Assembly: GCA_963726765.1 (NCBI GenBank) | Contig: CAVSDH010000010.1 | Coordinates: 1 to 64,000, forward strand | From: CAIWHR01 sp963726765 | GTDB taxonomy: Bacteria > Pseudomonadota > Gammaproteobacteria > Burkholderiales > Casimicrobiaceae | Length of the DNA stretch: 64,000 nt | Direction: 5' to 3' | In this document: positions 1 through 12,763 of the stretch, piece after piece | How positions within the stretch are numbered: position 1 is the stretch's first letter | How the letters are laid out: every line of letters starts with the position of its first letter | Notes under the pieces: model-generated | Databases searched by the model: none | Told to the model about the DNA's origin: nothing | The model's input: only the letters and a program-made list of their open reading frames with translations | Translations under genes and position numbers: made by a program

Positions 1-1703
1 GCTTCGCGCGCCTCGAGCGCGGTACGGTGATCCCCCAACGACATCCTCGGGTCGAGCCGCAATCCGGCGTCCTCCATCATCGACGAAAGGCTGACGAGCC
101 CCAACGAATCGAGCAGCGTCGACACCGGCTTGTCGCGGGGAAGCGTACCGAACAACCGCTGGAATTCCTGATGGACGGAGGTCTTCCCCGGTGGTGCCGC
201 TCGATTTTCTCCTCGCCAGCGTCTCGCGAGGTCGTGATTGGCAACACTCACGGCCCGGCTGAATTTTCCCGACGACGTCTTGGTCAGAAAGCCTGGCGGC
301 ACGTACTCCATCGTGAAGGATTCGACGTCGACTTCGGTGCCGATGCGCGCCCGCTGCTGCGGCAGATCCGTTCGAAGATAAAAGTCACGATCCTCGACGA
401 GAAATAACGGAAGCTCGGTGCCGAGTTCGGATTCCCTGCAGGCGAGAGTCACCGCGCGGCCGTCGACACCCGGCAGCGCTCGGCCCAGAGCCTGGTCGAG
501 ATCGTTCAGGAAGTACTTCCTCCCGGCGACGTTGATGACATCGTGCTTCCGGCCGACGACGACAAGCTCGCCATCGACCAATGCACCGAGGTCGCCGGTG
601 CCATAGAACCCGTCGGCGTCGGTCGCCTTCGCACCGCCGACGTAGGCATCGAGCGAATAGGGACTGCGCACCCAGATTTCACCGTCGACGAGCTTCAGTT
701 GCGTATTGGGGATGGGCATGCCACAGCTCGTGAGAACTTTGCCGTCGAGTCGACGCTCGACGAATCCGTCCCGATGCGAAACCGCGAACACGTTTTCCGC
801 CATGGCGTAACAGGCCGAGAGGTGCTCCGGTGCCGCGCCCGTGGCGGCAGCGAAACGCTTCATCGTTTCCGGATAGACCGGCTCCGAACAGGACACCCAG
901 CGCCGCATCGTCGGAAACGACTGCCCCGCAGCATGCTTCGCCATGACCTCGAAGCCGAAGTTCGGCATGAAGCAGGTGGTCGTCGCGTATTCAGTGATCG
1001 CCTGCAGCAGGCGCTTCGGCTCCCTGACCCAGTGCATCGGGTCCATCATCACGACCGGAACGCCGAGCATCAGCGGCATGAGGAAGCAGGCGACAAAGCC
1101 CATGTCGTGGTAGAGCGGCAACCAGGAGACGATGCGGTCGTCAGGGCCGAGATGCAACAAGTCGTTGTAGTCGCGGACGTGAGCGGCGACCTGCGCGAGC
1201 GTGAAACGAATCGGCTTGCGCTGACCCGTCGTTCCGGACGACATCTGCAGCAGGGTCGATGATTCTCCCAGCGGCGGCGGTAGCGCCGTTCCTTCGCCCG
1301 AATGCGCGCCGACGTCGCCCGGGAACAGCGGTCGGAACGCGCCGAGGCCGGATTGCTCTAGCTCCTGCGTGCAGACGATTCCTGCCAGGTCGACCAGCCG
1401 GAACGTGTGCTCGATCGATTGCCGCCACGCGGCGAGGTTCTGCTTGGGGTTCGGATAGTGGAGGATCAGCGGCTCGAGGCCCGCCGCCAGGATGGCGAGC
1501 CACGACAGGACCAGCATCGGCTCCGAACGATAGAGGAGTCCCACGCGGGCATTCGGCGGGTATTCCTTCCCGATGGCCGAGGCCAGCGCGGCAATTCGGC
1601 CACCGCAATTTGCCAGGTTGAGCTCGCGGTCCGGCCCTTTGCCGATGAACGTGAGCGTTGGCAGGTGCGACAGCTCGAGGCGCGAATTGGGGTGAACGGC
1701 CAT
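1..1703 (-). CDS. Fatty-acyl-AMP-ligase-like adenylate-forming enzyme with C-terminal carrier domain (3' end cut by window)
   Basis: About 567 codons are open to the window edge with no stop. The adenylation core motifs are all visible: SSGTTG (A3), YHDMGF (A4-like, as in fatty-acyl-AMP ligases and long-chain acyl-CoA synthetases), YAMAE (A5), YGTGDLG (A7), GRKHDVINVAGRKYF (A8), and the catalytic lysine in TKTSSGK (A10). Near the truncated end, DSLGLVSL matches the phosphopantetheine attachment site of an acyl carrier protein. The enzyme should activate a carboxylic acid as an acyl-adenylate and load it on its own carrier domain. The ATG at 1701-1703 has a weak AGG upstream. The remaining gene, and any PKS/NRPS-like partner, lies outside the window. 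The exact substrate is not deducible. Confidence 0.88.
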   Translation of the reverse strand, partial: MAVHPNSRLELSHLPTLTFIGKGPDRELNLANCGGRIAALASAIGKEYPPNARVGLLYRSEPMLVLSWLAILAAGLEPLILHYPNPKQNLAAWRQSIEHTFRLVDLAGIVCTQELEQSGLGAFRPLFPGDVGAHSGEGTALPPPLGESSTLLQMSSGTTGQRKPIRFTLAQVAAHVRDYNDLLHLGPDDRIVSWLPLYHDMGFVACFLMPLMLGVPVVMMDPMHWVREPKRLLQAITEYATTTCFMPNFGFEVMAKHAAGQSFPTMRRWVSCSEPVYPETMKRFAAATGAAPEHLSACYAMAENVFAVSHRDGFVERRLDGKVLTSCGMPIPNTQLKLVDGEIWVRSPYSLDAYVGGAKATDADGFYGTGDLGALVDGELVVVGRKHDVINVAGRKYFLNDLDQALGRALPGVDGRAVTLACRESELGTELPLFLVEDRDFYLRTDLPQQRARIGTEVDVESFTMEYVPPGFLTKTSSGKFSRAVSVANHDLARRWRGENRAAPPGKTSVHQEFQRLFGTLPRDKPVSTLLDSLGLVSLSSMMEDAGLRLDPRMSLGDHRTALEARE

Positions 1704-1809
1704 GAGCCTGTGCGAAGTCCGGTCGACGGGGCGCGGTGCGATGCGAACTCTACCGCATGAGTTCGCGAACGGCGAGCGCGCCTTGCACCGGCGATTGCGA
1801 CGTCACACA

Positions 1810-1845
1810 AAAGCAAACGGCCCACCGAGGTGGGCCGTTTGCTTT
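1810..1845 (-). terminator. Rho-independent terminator of the rRNA operon
   Basis: A nearly perfect inverted repeat of 16-17 bp (AAAGCAAACGGCCCACC and its complement) lies 5 bases beyond the 5S gene. On the minus strand it is followed by a T-rich stretch (TTTTGTGTG). It ends the 16S-23S-5S transcript before the ligase gene downstream. Confidence 0.9.
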
Positions 1846-1850
1846 GAGGG

Positions 1851-1966
1851 TGCCTGACAATGACCTACTTTCGCATGGGTAATCCACACTATCATCGGCG
1901 TGCCACCGTTTCACGGTCCTGTTCGGGATGGGAAGGCGTGGTTCCAGCGGGCTATGGTCGTCAGGC
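1851..1966 (-). rRNA. rrf: 5S ribosomal RNA
   Basis: About 116 nt, beginning GCCTGACGACCATAGC and ending GTCATTGTCAGGCA on the minus strand, so the ends pair as 5S helix I. The conserved CCCATCCCGAACAG loop is present. It is the last gene of the rRNA operon, about 100 nt after the 23S gene, and is followed by the terminator. Confidence 0.96.
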
Positions 1967-2065
1967 GTTGACGGTTGGCCGCGCAAATCGCGCGGCCGCA
2001 TTCGGAAGAAGTAATTGGATTGGACTGGCGCAAACACCGCAACCGGTCAGCACTCACGGTTATGG

Positions 2066-5155
<3,090 letters not shown>

Positions 5156-5297
5156 CCATAACGCTGAGCGCTGACACGCTCTTCATCATGGGTGCTTGCG
5201 CTACCCGTTTGCTCCCGAACTCACAGGAGCAGACGGGCTCGATACAATCCAACCCAACACACGACAAACTTCGTCGTGTGCGTTTACTTCTTCCGTA

Positions 5298-5309
5298 TTG
5301 TTAAAGAAC
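5298..5309 (-). promoter_or_regulatory. boxA antitermination element in the 16S-23S spacer
   Basis: The minus strand reads GTTCTTTAACAA, matching the rRNA boxA consensus (TGCTCTTTAACA) bound by NusB/S10. It lies between tRNA-Ala and 23S, the usual place for the second boxA of an rrn operon. Confidence 0.75.
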
Positions 5310-5386
5310 AACCGATAACCACTGGTTCAAGAAACCAGAACCAAACCTCGTGGCTTGGTTTTGATCTCTCTTGCGTGCCGTGGAAG

Positions 5387-5462
5387 TGGTGGAGCTGATC
5401 GGGATCGAACCGACGACCCCCTGCTTGCAAAGCAGGTGCTCTCCCAGCTGAGCTACAGCCCC
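5387..5462 (-). tRNA. tRNA-Ala (anticodon UGC)
   Basis: 76 nt with an encoded CCA end. It starts GGGGCTGTAGCTCAGCTGGG and ends ATCAGCTCCACCA, giving a complete cloverleaf. The anticodon loop reads TTTGCAA (UGC). It is the second of the two spacer tRNAs. Confidence 0.98.
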
Positions 5463-5470
5463 GGTATCAA

Positions 5471-5547
5471 TGGTGGGTCTGGATGGATTCGAACCATCGA
5501 CCCCCGCCTTATCAAGACGGTGCTCTAACCAACTGAGCTACAGGCCC
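5471..5547 (-). tRNA. tRNA-Ile (anticodon GAU)
   Basis: 77 nt with an encoded CCA end. It starts GGGCCTGTAGCTCAGTTGGT, and the anticodon loop reads CTTGATAAG (GAU). It lies 8 nt upstream of tRNA-Ala in the direction of transcription, giving the common Ile-Ala spacer arrangement. Confidence 0.98.
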
Positions 5548-5622
5548 GTATCTGATGGGGCGAACTCCGCCCGTCCCGGCAACAACCGATAAGAGTGGAC
5601 GCTGAAATTACAGACTTCCGAG

Positions 5623-7155
<1,533 letters not shown>

Positions 7156-7187
7156 TGATCTTTTTACAAGCAACTCAATCGACGTTG

Positions 7188-7195
7188 GCCCCATC
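7188..7195 (-). other. 5' half of a likely 16S pre-rRNA processing stem
   Basis: GATGGGGC on the minus strand here is complementary to GCCCCATC at 5554-5561, just beyond the 16S 3' end. Pairing of the two flanks extends to 10 of 11 bases. Such stems loop out 16S for RNase III cleavage. Short but well placed; inferred from position and complementarity only. Confidence 0.45.
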
Positions 7196-7367
7196 CCCTC
7201 TCTTGCGAAAAGGGACAAGACGTTGCGCCTTCACCCCTTGCAGAATGAAAGCGACTTTTCGTCGCATGAGCACCTTACGTTTCCTTCATCCCCGGCGGAA
7301 ACCGGCTTGCGCCAATCCCCATCGGGGCGTCTGGTCACTCCAGCGCCCACACTTATCGGTTGTGAAT

Positions 7368-7379
7368 TGTTAAAGAACT
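7368..7379 (-). promoter_or_regulatory. boxA antitermination element in the 16S leader
   Basis: The minus strand reads GTTCTTTAACAA, identical over 12 nt to the spacer boxA at 5298-5309. It lies about 70 nt downstream of the predicted promoter and about 210 nt before the 16S 5' end, the standard rrn leader position. Confidence 0.8.
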
Positions 7380-7444
7380 GGCCGGTTCCATCGGCGCGCC
7401 CGAAGCTGCGCGGGCGGCGCGAGAAACAGCAGCAAAGAAGCGCG

Positions 7445-7472
7445 ATTATACAACGTTTCCCGGGCCGGTCAA
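7445..7472 (-). promoter_or_regulatory. rRNA operon promoter (sigma-70)
   Basis: On the minus strand TTGACC (7467-7472) and TATAAT (7445-7450) are separated by 16 bp: a perfect -10 and a five-of-six -35. Transcription should start near 7438. No A/T-rich UP element is evident upstream. The divergent plus-strand gene starts about 110 bp away. Confidence 0.85.
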
Positions 7473-7580
7473 CACCTTCCGAAGCGACGCGCCGAATGGG
7501 CCCGGCGCTCCGATCGTCGCGGGAGGTCCGATCTCCAGCAACTCGAGAGCCAACCGACTCGAGCGGCGCGAGCGGGGACG

Positions 7581-8930
7581 GTGATCCCGGGCAGCGACTA
7601 CAATAACGCTTTGCCTGCATCGACTGCGAGTCGCTCCGGTACGACTTGCGGACCTCGCGCTTACGCCTTGGCACATCCCGACGAGCCGCAGCGCACCCTG
7701 GAGCCCGCATTCGGCGAAGCGTCGCCGGGACCCGGCGGCGGTGCCGTCGCTGTTTCGGTTCCCGACTCGAGTCGCGCGATAGCGACCGTACTCGCCTTCT
7801 TCGCCGCGGCGATGGTTGCGCTCCTCGCCATCTACCTTGCGCTGACGATCCCCGGAGCCTGGTTCGGCGCCGCCAGGACCAAGCATTTCGACGCGAAGTC
7901 CCTTGCCGTCGTCGCCGGCCGCGGATCGCTCGAAGGCGAGACGCTCACCATTGCGCCGGCCGATGCGTCCGGCGCGGTCATCGTCACCGTCAACGCCACG
8001 CTCTCCGCCCGCGACTACCCCGGCATCGCCTGGCACGTCGCAGGGCTTCCGGACGGAACGGACGCGCGACTCCTCTGGCGCAGCGAGTTCAGGCCGGGCC
8101 GCACGTTCAACCTGCCGATCCCGACCGAAGGCGACCGTCTCGCACCAGTCGTTGCGTCGAGGGATCCCAACTGGATCGGGCCCATCAACGGCATCGCGCT
8201 CGCCCTGCGACTGCCGGCCGCCGAGAGCGTGCGCATGGCCGGCGTGTCGGCGGACCCGTTGACGCTGACGACGCAACTCGCCGGCCGCATTCGCGACTGG
8301 ACGACGCTCGAAACCTGGACCGGGGCATCGATCAACGCGGTGGCCGGAGGTGCCGACCTGCAGGAACTGCCGCTGCCGGCGCTGCTGGGGCTGGCCGCCG
8401 CATTCGCCGTCGTTGCGGCGCTTGCGATCGCGATATGGCGGCCGCACTGGATCGGCGCCGGGTTGCCGCTTGCGCTGGTATTCATGTTCGCCTGCGCGTG
8501 GTTCGTGCTCGACGCACGCTGGCAGTGGAATCTCGCGCGACAGTTGGCGGTCACCGCAGAGGCCTATGCCGGCAAGGACTGGCGGGCCAAGCACGTTGCG
8601 GCCGAAGACGGCGCGCTGTTCGAATTCATCGAGACTGTCCGAGCGAAGTTTTCGACAACGCCCGCGCGCGTCTTCATGATCGCCGAGGTCCCCTATTTCC
8701 GCGGTCGCGGCGCCTATCACCTCTACCCGCACAACGTGTACTCCGACCTCCGGCGCAACGCGATTCCCGCGGCGAGCGCAATGCGGCCGGGCGACTACCT
8801 GGTCGTATACCGCCGGCGTGGCGTCCAATACGATGCCGCGCAAGGGATGCTCCGCTGGGACGGCGGACCGCCCGTCGCCGCCGAGCCGCTCGTCGTCCTG
8901 CCCGGCGCCGCGGCATTCCGGATTCGCTGA
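7581..8930 (+). CDS. Membrane protein of unknown function, first gene of a glycosylation locus
   Basis: 449 codons from a GTG. I do not recognise the family. A hydrophobic segment at about residues 65-95 is followed by an extracytoplasmic-looking domain of about 170 residues. Two hydrophobic segments follow at about 262-310, then a C-terminal soluble domain of about 140 residues. It abuts the next gene (TGA-ATG with no gap), which is a polytopic membrane protein of glycosyltransferase-C type, so it probably works with it. The start is uncertain: the first 60 residues are low in hydrophobicity and a -10-like TACAAT lies inside the frame at 7599-7604, so a start further downstream is possible. 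Confidence 0.6.
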   Translation: MIPGSDYNNALPASTASRSGTTCGPRAYALAHPDEPQRTLEPAFGEASPGPGGGAVAVSVPDSSRAIATVLAFFAAAMVALLAIYLALTIPGAWFGAARTKHFDAKSLAVVAGRGSLEGETLTIAPADASGAVIVTVNATLSARDYPGIAWHVAGLPDGTDARLLWRSEFRPGRTFNLPIPTEGDRLAPVVASRDPNWIGPINGIALALRLPAAESVRMAGVSADPLTLTTQLAGRIRDWTTLETWTGASINAVAGGADLQELPLPALLGLAAAFAVVAALAIAIWRPHWIGAGLPLALVFMFACAWFVLDARWQWNLARQLAVTAEAYAGKDWRAKHVAAEDGALFEFIETVRAKFSTTPARVFMIAEVPYFRGRGAYHLYPHNVYSDLRRNAIPAASAMRPGDYLVVYRRRGVQYDAAQGMLRWDGGPPVAAEPLVVLPGAAAFRIR

Positions 8931-10370
8931 ATGGACGCCGCGTCCCTTCTTGCCGGATTGATGCTGCCGTGGCTGCTTGGGGTCGCCGCACTCGCCGCCC
9001 TGCGCGACACCGCGCGACCGCCAGACGCCCCCGGAGAGGTGGCTTGGATCCTTGGCGCCGGCTTTCTCGCCGGCGCATTCCTGCTGACGCTCTGGATGCG
9101 GACGCTGTCACTCGCGGGAATCCGCTTTGGCGTGCCGACCATCGGCGCGCCGCTGCTGCTCGCGACGGCAGGGCTGTTCGTCGTCGCCTGGAGGAGGCAC
9201 GGCCGCGACGCGTCCACAACCGCGATCGTCGGCGCGCTGCGCGCGATGGTCGCGCCACCAGGAGCCGCGCGCGCCATCCGGATCGCGTGGCAGTTGATGC
9301 TCGCGTGGATGGCGATCCGCTACATGCTGCTCGCCTTCGAGGTCCTGTGGCGCCCGCTCTACCCGTGGGACTCGTGGATCCAGTGGGCGACCAAGGCGCG
9401 CGTCTGGTACGACCAGGGCGCCATCGTTCCGTTCGCGCGCGGCGAGGCGTGGTTTGCTATCGACGGCGGCACCTGGACCGATGCGTCACCTTACCTTCCG
9501 CCGACGATGCCGCTCCTGCAGGTCTGGCCGTGCATCGCGCTCGGTCGCTGGGACGACTCGCTGATGAACGTTCCGTGGTGGCAGTTCTCGGTGGCGCTCA
9601 CGCTTGCCGTCTATGGGGCGCTGCGCTCCGCCGACATCGAGGCGCTGCCGGCGCTTTTCGGCGCGTACCTGGTCGCGTCGCTTCCGCTGGCGAATGTCCA
9701 CGTCGCGCTCGCCGGCTACGCGGACCTTCCTTTGGCGGCGTATTACACGGCCGCGGCTCTGGCGCTCCTCCGATGGACCGCTTCGCGCTCGCCGCGCGAC
9801 GCGGGGCTCGCGCTGCTCTTTTCCGTTGCCTGCACGCAGGTCAAGGTCCCGGGTCTGCTGTGGGCGCTGACGCTGTTGCCCGGCGTGGTCATCGCGCTCC
9901 GCCCGCGGCAGGGCACGAAGGTCGTCGCAATCGGGTTGGCGGTCGTGCTCTTTGCGCTCGTCGCGCTCACCAAGGCAAGCCCGGAGGTCTTCGGCCACCG
10001 CCTTCATCTCGACTTCGATCCCGAATGGAATGCGCTCGGCGAATCGACGTTCCTCCTCGGCAACTGGCACCTGCTGTGGTACGCCGTCGCGGCCGCCGCG
10101 CTTCTGGCGTGGAGGCGGCTCGCGTCCCCGGCTCTTGCGCCTCTTACCGCGGTCGTGGCCGCCGGTGGCGTCTTCGTCGTCGCGGTCTTCAGCTTCACCG
10201 GTACGCGGCTCTGGATGACCGAACACGCGACGATGAGCCGCGCTTCGCTTCACCTGGCGCCGCTCGCGGTCGTGTTCACCGTCCTGGCGTTCCGGGCATT
10301 TGCCGGACGGTGGGCGGAATCGCGCGCGCCATCGGCTCCTCCCGCCCACGACGCGCCGCCTGCGGCATAG
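8931..10370 (+). CDS. Polytopic membrane protein, glycosyltransferase-C-like
   Basis: 479 residues, about 10-12 hydrophobic segments. The loop YPWDSWIQWATKARVWYD at about residue 143 resembles the acidic extracytoplasmic loop of lipid-linked-sugar-dependent glycosyltransferases (GT39/GT83-like). It directly follows the preceding gene, and its stop lies 26 nt before the DUF5672/TPR glycosyltransferase. A role in adding sugar to a lipid or protein on the periplasmic face is inferred from topology and neighbours. No diagnostic catalytic motif is proven. Confidence 0.6.
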   Translation: MDAASLLAGLMLPWLLGVAALAALRDTARPPDAPGEVAWILGAGFLAGAFLLTLWMRTLSLAGIRFGVPTIGAPLLLATAGLFVVAWRRHGRDASTTAIVGALRAMVAPPGAARAIRIAWQLMLAWMAIRYMLLAFEVLWRPLYPWDSWIQWATKARVWYDQGAIVPFARGEAWFAIDGGTWTDASPYLPPTMPLLQVWPCIALGRWDDSLMNVPWWQFSVALTLAVYGALRSADIEALPALFGAYLVASLPLANVHVALAGYADLPLAAYYTAAALALLRWTASRSPRDAGLALLFSVACTQVKVPGLLWALTLLPGVVIALRPRQGTKVVAIGLAVVLFALVALTKASPEVFGHRLHLDFDPEWNALGESTFLLGNWHLLWYAVAAAALLAWRRLASPALAPLTAVVAAGGVFVVAVFSFTGTRLWMTEHATMSRASLHLAPLAVVFTVLAFRAFAGRWAESRAPSAPPAHDAPPAA

Positions 10371-10396
10371 CGCGCAACGGCACGCGGCGAACCGTC

Positions 10397-12673
10397 ATGC
10401 TGGAACTCCCGGGCATCACGCTCGTCTGCGCGGACACCGCGAACCACGCGCTCGCGCTACGCGCGTTCGTCAAGGCGCAGGAAGGCGTGCGCTACGGACG
10501 CATGCTGTTCCTCACCGATGCGATTCCGCCGGGGATCGCCGTCCCCGATGGCGTGGAAGTCGTTCGAATCGGGCCGCTCACTTCGCGCGACGCCTATTCG
10601 CAGCTGATGCTGAAGGGCCTGCTTCCGCACATCGACACGCCCCACGCGCTCGTCATCCAGTGGGACGGCTACGTCGTCAACCCCGACGCCTGGGATCCGG
10701 CGTTTGCGGACTTCGACTACATCGGCGCTCAATGGTACTGGCACGAGCCCGGTCAGCGCATCGGCAACGGCGGCTTCTCGCTGCGTTCGCGCAAGCTCCT
10801 CGCGGCGCTGCAGGATCCGCGCATCACGCTCGTCGAGGCCGAGGACGCCACGATCGGACGCACGTTCCGGCCGCTGCTCGAGCGCGAGCACGGAATCCGT
10901 TTCGCCGACGAATCGCTCGCCGACCGTTTTTCGTTCGAGGCGGCCTATCCGATCGGCAGGCCGTTCGGGTTCCATGGCCTGTTCAATTTCTGCCGCACGG
11001 TTCCGCCGGCGGAAATCGCGGCGCTGGCGCCATCGTTCTCGAATGCGATCGCCCGATCGCCGCAGCTTCTGCAGCTCATGCGCAATTGCGTTGCGCTGGG
11101 CCAGTGGGATGCCGCGAGCGCGCTCGCGCGCCGCATTCTCGCCGCCACTCCCGGACATGCAGAGGCCGAGGTTCTGCTGGCGAGGTCCGAGCGCGGTGCT
11201 TCGCAGCCCTCGGCCACCGGCCGAAACGATCCCTGCCCGTGCGGAAGCGGAAAAAAATTCAAGCATTGCCATGGCGCGCTCGGAGGCGGCGTTCCGGCAA
11301 CGCCGCCCGCGCCTCCCGACCCCGACGCCCTGGTGCGCGCTGCACTCGCGACGCACCAACGCGGGGACATCGATGCGGCGGAGCGCGGATACCGCGAGGC
11401 GCTGGAGCGGGCCCCCGGCCATCCGACCGCGATGCACTACCTGGGCGTCGCCGCTTACCAGCGGGGTCACCTGGAGACCGCCCTGCCCCTGCTGCACGCC
11501 GCGGTCGAGGCCGCGCCGAAGGAGGCGGAGTTTCACAACAATCTCGGGCTGGCGCTGGTGGCCGCCGACCGCAGCGAGGAGGCGATCGCCGCGCATCGCC
11601 GCGCGCTCGACCTGCGACCCGGGCACGCGGCCACCTGGAGCAATCTCGGACTCGCGTTGCAGGCGAACAACCAGGTGCCGGACGCGATCGCCGCGTATCG
11701 CAGCGCGATCGGACTCGAACCGGAGTTCGCGCAGGCGCACTGGAATCTCGGGCTTGCGCTCCTCGCCCACGAGGAATTCGACGAGGGCTGGCGCGAATAC
11801 GCGTGGCGCCACAAGGTACCCGAGCTCGCGCGCCTCGCACGCCGATGGCCGGGTCCGAAATGGGATGGCGGGCCGCCAGACGGTCTCACGCTGCTCGTCA
11901 CGACCGAGCAGGGACTGGGGGATACGCTGCAGTTCATCCGCCTCGCGCGGGCACTCGCGGCGCGGGGCGCGCGCGTGCTCGTGAGCGCACAGCAGCCGCT
12001 CGTTCGCCTCCTCGCCAGCGCCCAGGGAGTCGCCGCCGTCTACGGTCCCGACGAAACGGTGCCCGCGTACGATGCCCACATTCCGCTGATCGATCTCGCG
12101 GGCATGCTTGGCGTGACGCCGGCGACCATTCCGTCGGCAGGTGCCTTACCTCGAGGCGGACCCCGTCCGCCGTGGCGAGATCGCATCGACGCTGGAGCAG
12201 CACGCCGGCGCGCTCAAGGTCGGTCTTGCGTGGTCGGGCAACCAGCGAAACGTCAACGAACGGCGTCGCTCGATTCCCCTCCCAAGGCTCGCGCCGCTGC
12301 TCGCGATGCCGAATGTCGTCTGGTATTCGCTGAAGCGCGGGAGCGAGGAGACGGGGATCGAAACGGTCCCGGTGCGCAGGCGCTGCAGCGACATCCTGCG
12401 CGCGAGGACTTCGACGGCCTCGCGGCGCTCGTCGCGGAACTCGATCTCGTCGTCAGCGTCGACACCAGCATCGCCCATCTCGGAGGCGCGCTTGCGCGGC
12501 CGACCTGGGTGCTGCTCGCGTCCGCGGCGGATTGGAGGTGGCAGTCGGGGCGACTCGACAGTCCGTGGTATCCGACCGTGCGACTGTTTCGCCAACCCCG
12601 TGCCGGCGATTGGGAGGCCGTCATTCGTGACGTCGTGGCCGCGCTGTCGACGGGACGACCGGGCTCCTTCTGA
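10397..12673 (+). CDS. DUF5672 / SEC-C / TPR / GT9-like multidomain glycosyltransferase, frame-interrupted
   Basis: About 758 codons. Residues 1-220 match DUF5672 (HALVIQWDGYVVNP, DYIGAQWYW, GNGGFSLRS), a GT-A-like domain often linked to TPR glycosyltransferases. NDPCPCGSGKKFKHCHG at about 277-293 is a zinc-binding SEC-C motif. Four or five TPRs follow, then a GT9/ADP-heptosyltransferase-like C-terminus (TEQGLGDTLQFIRLA and VDTSIAHLGGALARPTW). Between about 12140 and 12375 the conserved reading (PYLEADPVRRGE through KVGLAWSGN to WYSLKRG) is in another frame, so two compensating indels interrupt the ORF. It converges on the GT41 gene across 90 nt with no evident terminator. Confidence 0.75.
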   Translation: MLELPGITLVCADTANHALALRAFVKAQEGVRYGRMLFLTDAIPPGIAVPDGVEVVRIGPLTSRDAYSQLMLKGLLPHIDTPHALVIQWDGYVVNPDAWDPAFADFDYIGAQWYWHEPGQRIGNGGFSLRSRKLLAALQDPRITLVEAEDATIGRTFRPLLEREHGIRFADESLADRFSFEAAYPIGRPFGFHGLFNFCRTVPPAEIAALAPSFSNAIARSPQLLQLMRNCVALGQWDAASALARRILAATPGHAEAEVLLARSERGASQPSATGRNDPCPCGSGKKFKHCHGALGGGVPATPPAPPDPDALVRAALATHQRGDIDAAERGYREALERAPGHPTAMHYLGVAAYQRGHLETALPLLHAAVEAAPKEAEFHNNLGLALVAADRSEEAIAAHRRALDLRPGHAATWSNLGLALQANNQVPDAIAAYRSAIGLEPEFAQAHWNLGLALLAHEEFDEGWREYAWRHKVPELARLARRWPGPKWDGGPPDGLTLLVTTEQGLGDTLQFIRLARALAARGARVLVSAQQPLVRLLASAQGVAAVYGPDETVPAYDAHIPLIDLAGMLGVTPATIPSAGALPRGGPRPPWRDRIDAGAARRRAQGRSCVVGQPAKRQRTASLDSPPKARAAARDAECRLVFAEARERGDGDRNGPGAQALQRHPAREDFDGLAALVAELDLVVSVDTSIAHLGGALARPTWVLLASAADWRWQSGRLDSPWYPTVRLFRQPRAGDWEAVIRDVVAALSTGRPGSF

Positions 12674-12763
12674 CGATGTCCGGGAAGCTCCGGAACGTCA
12701 TCGAGCGACCGCATGGGCGCGAAGTCCGGCTTCGCCAGCGCAACGACGCGACGGTCTCGCGCG

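Noticed and set aside
7446..8843. Minus-strand ORF of 465 codons over the first plus-strand membrane protein
   Set aside because: Its stop falls inside the rRNA promoter, the translation is Arg/Gly-rich shadow text, and the plus frame has coherent transmembrane helices.
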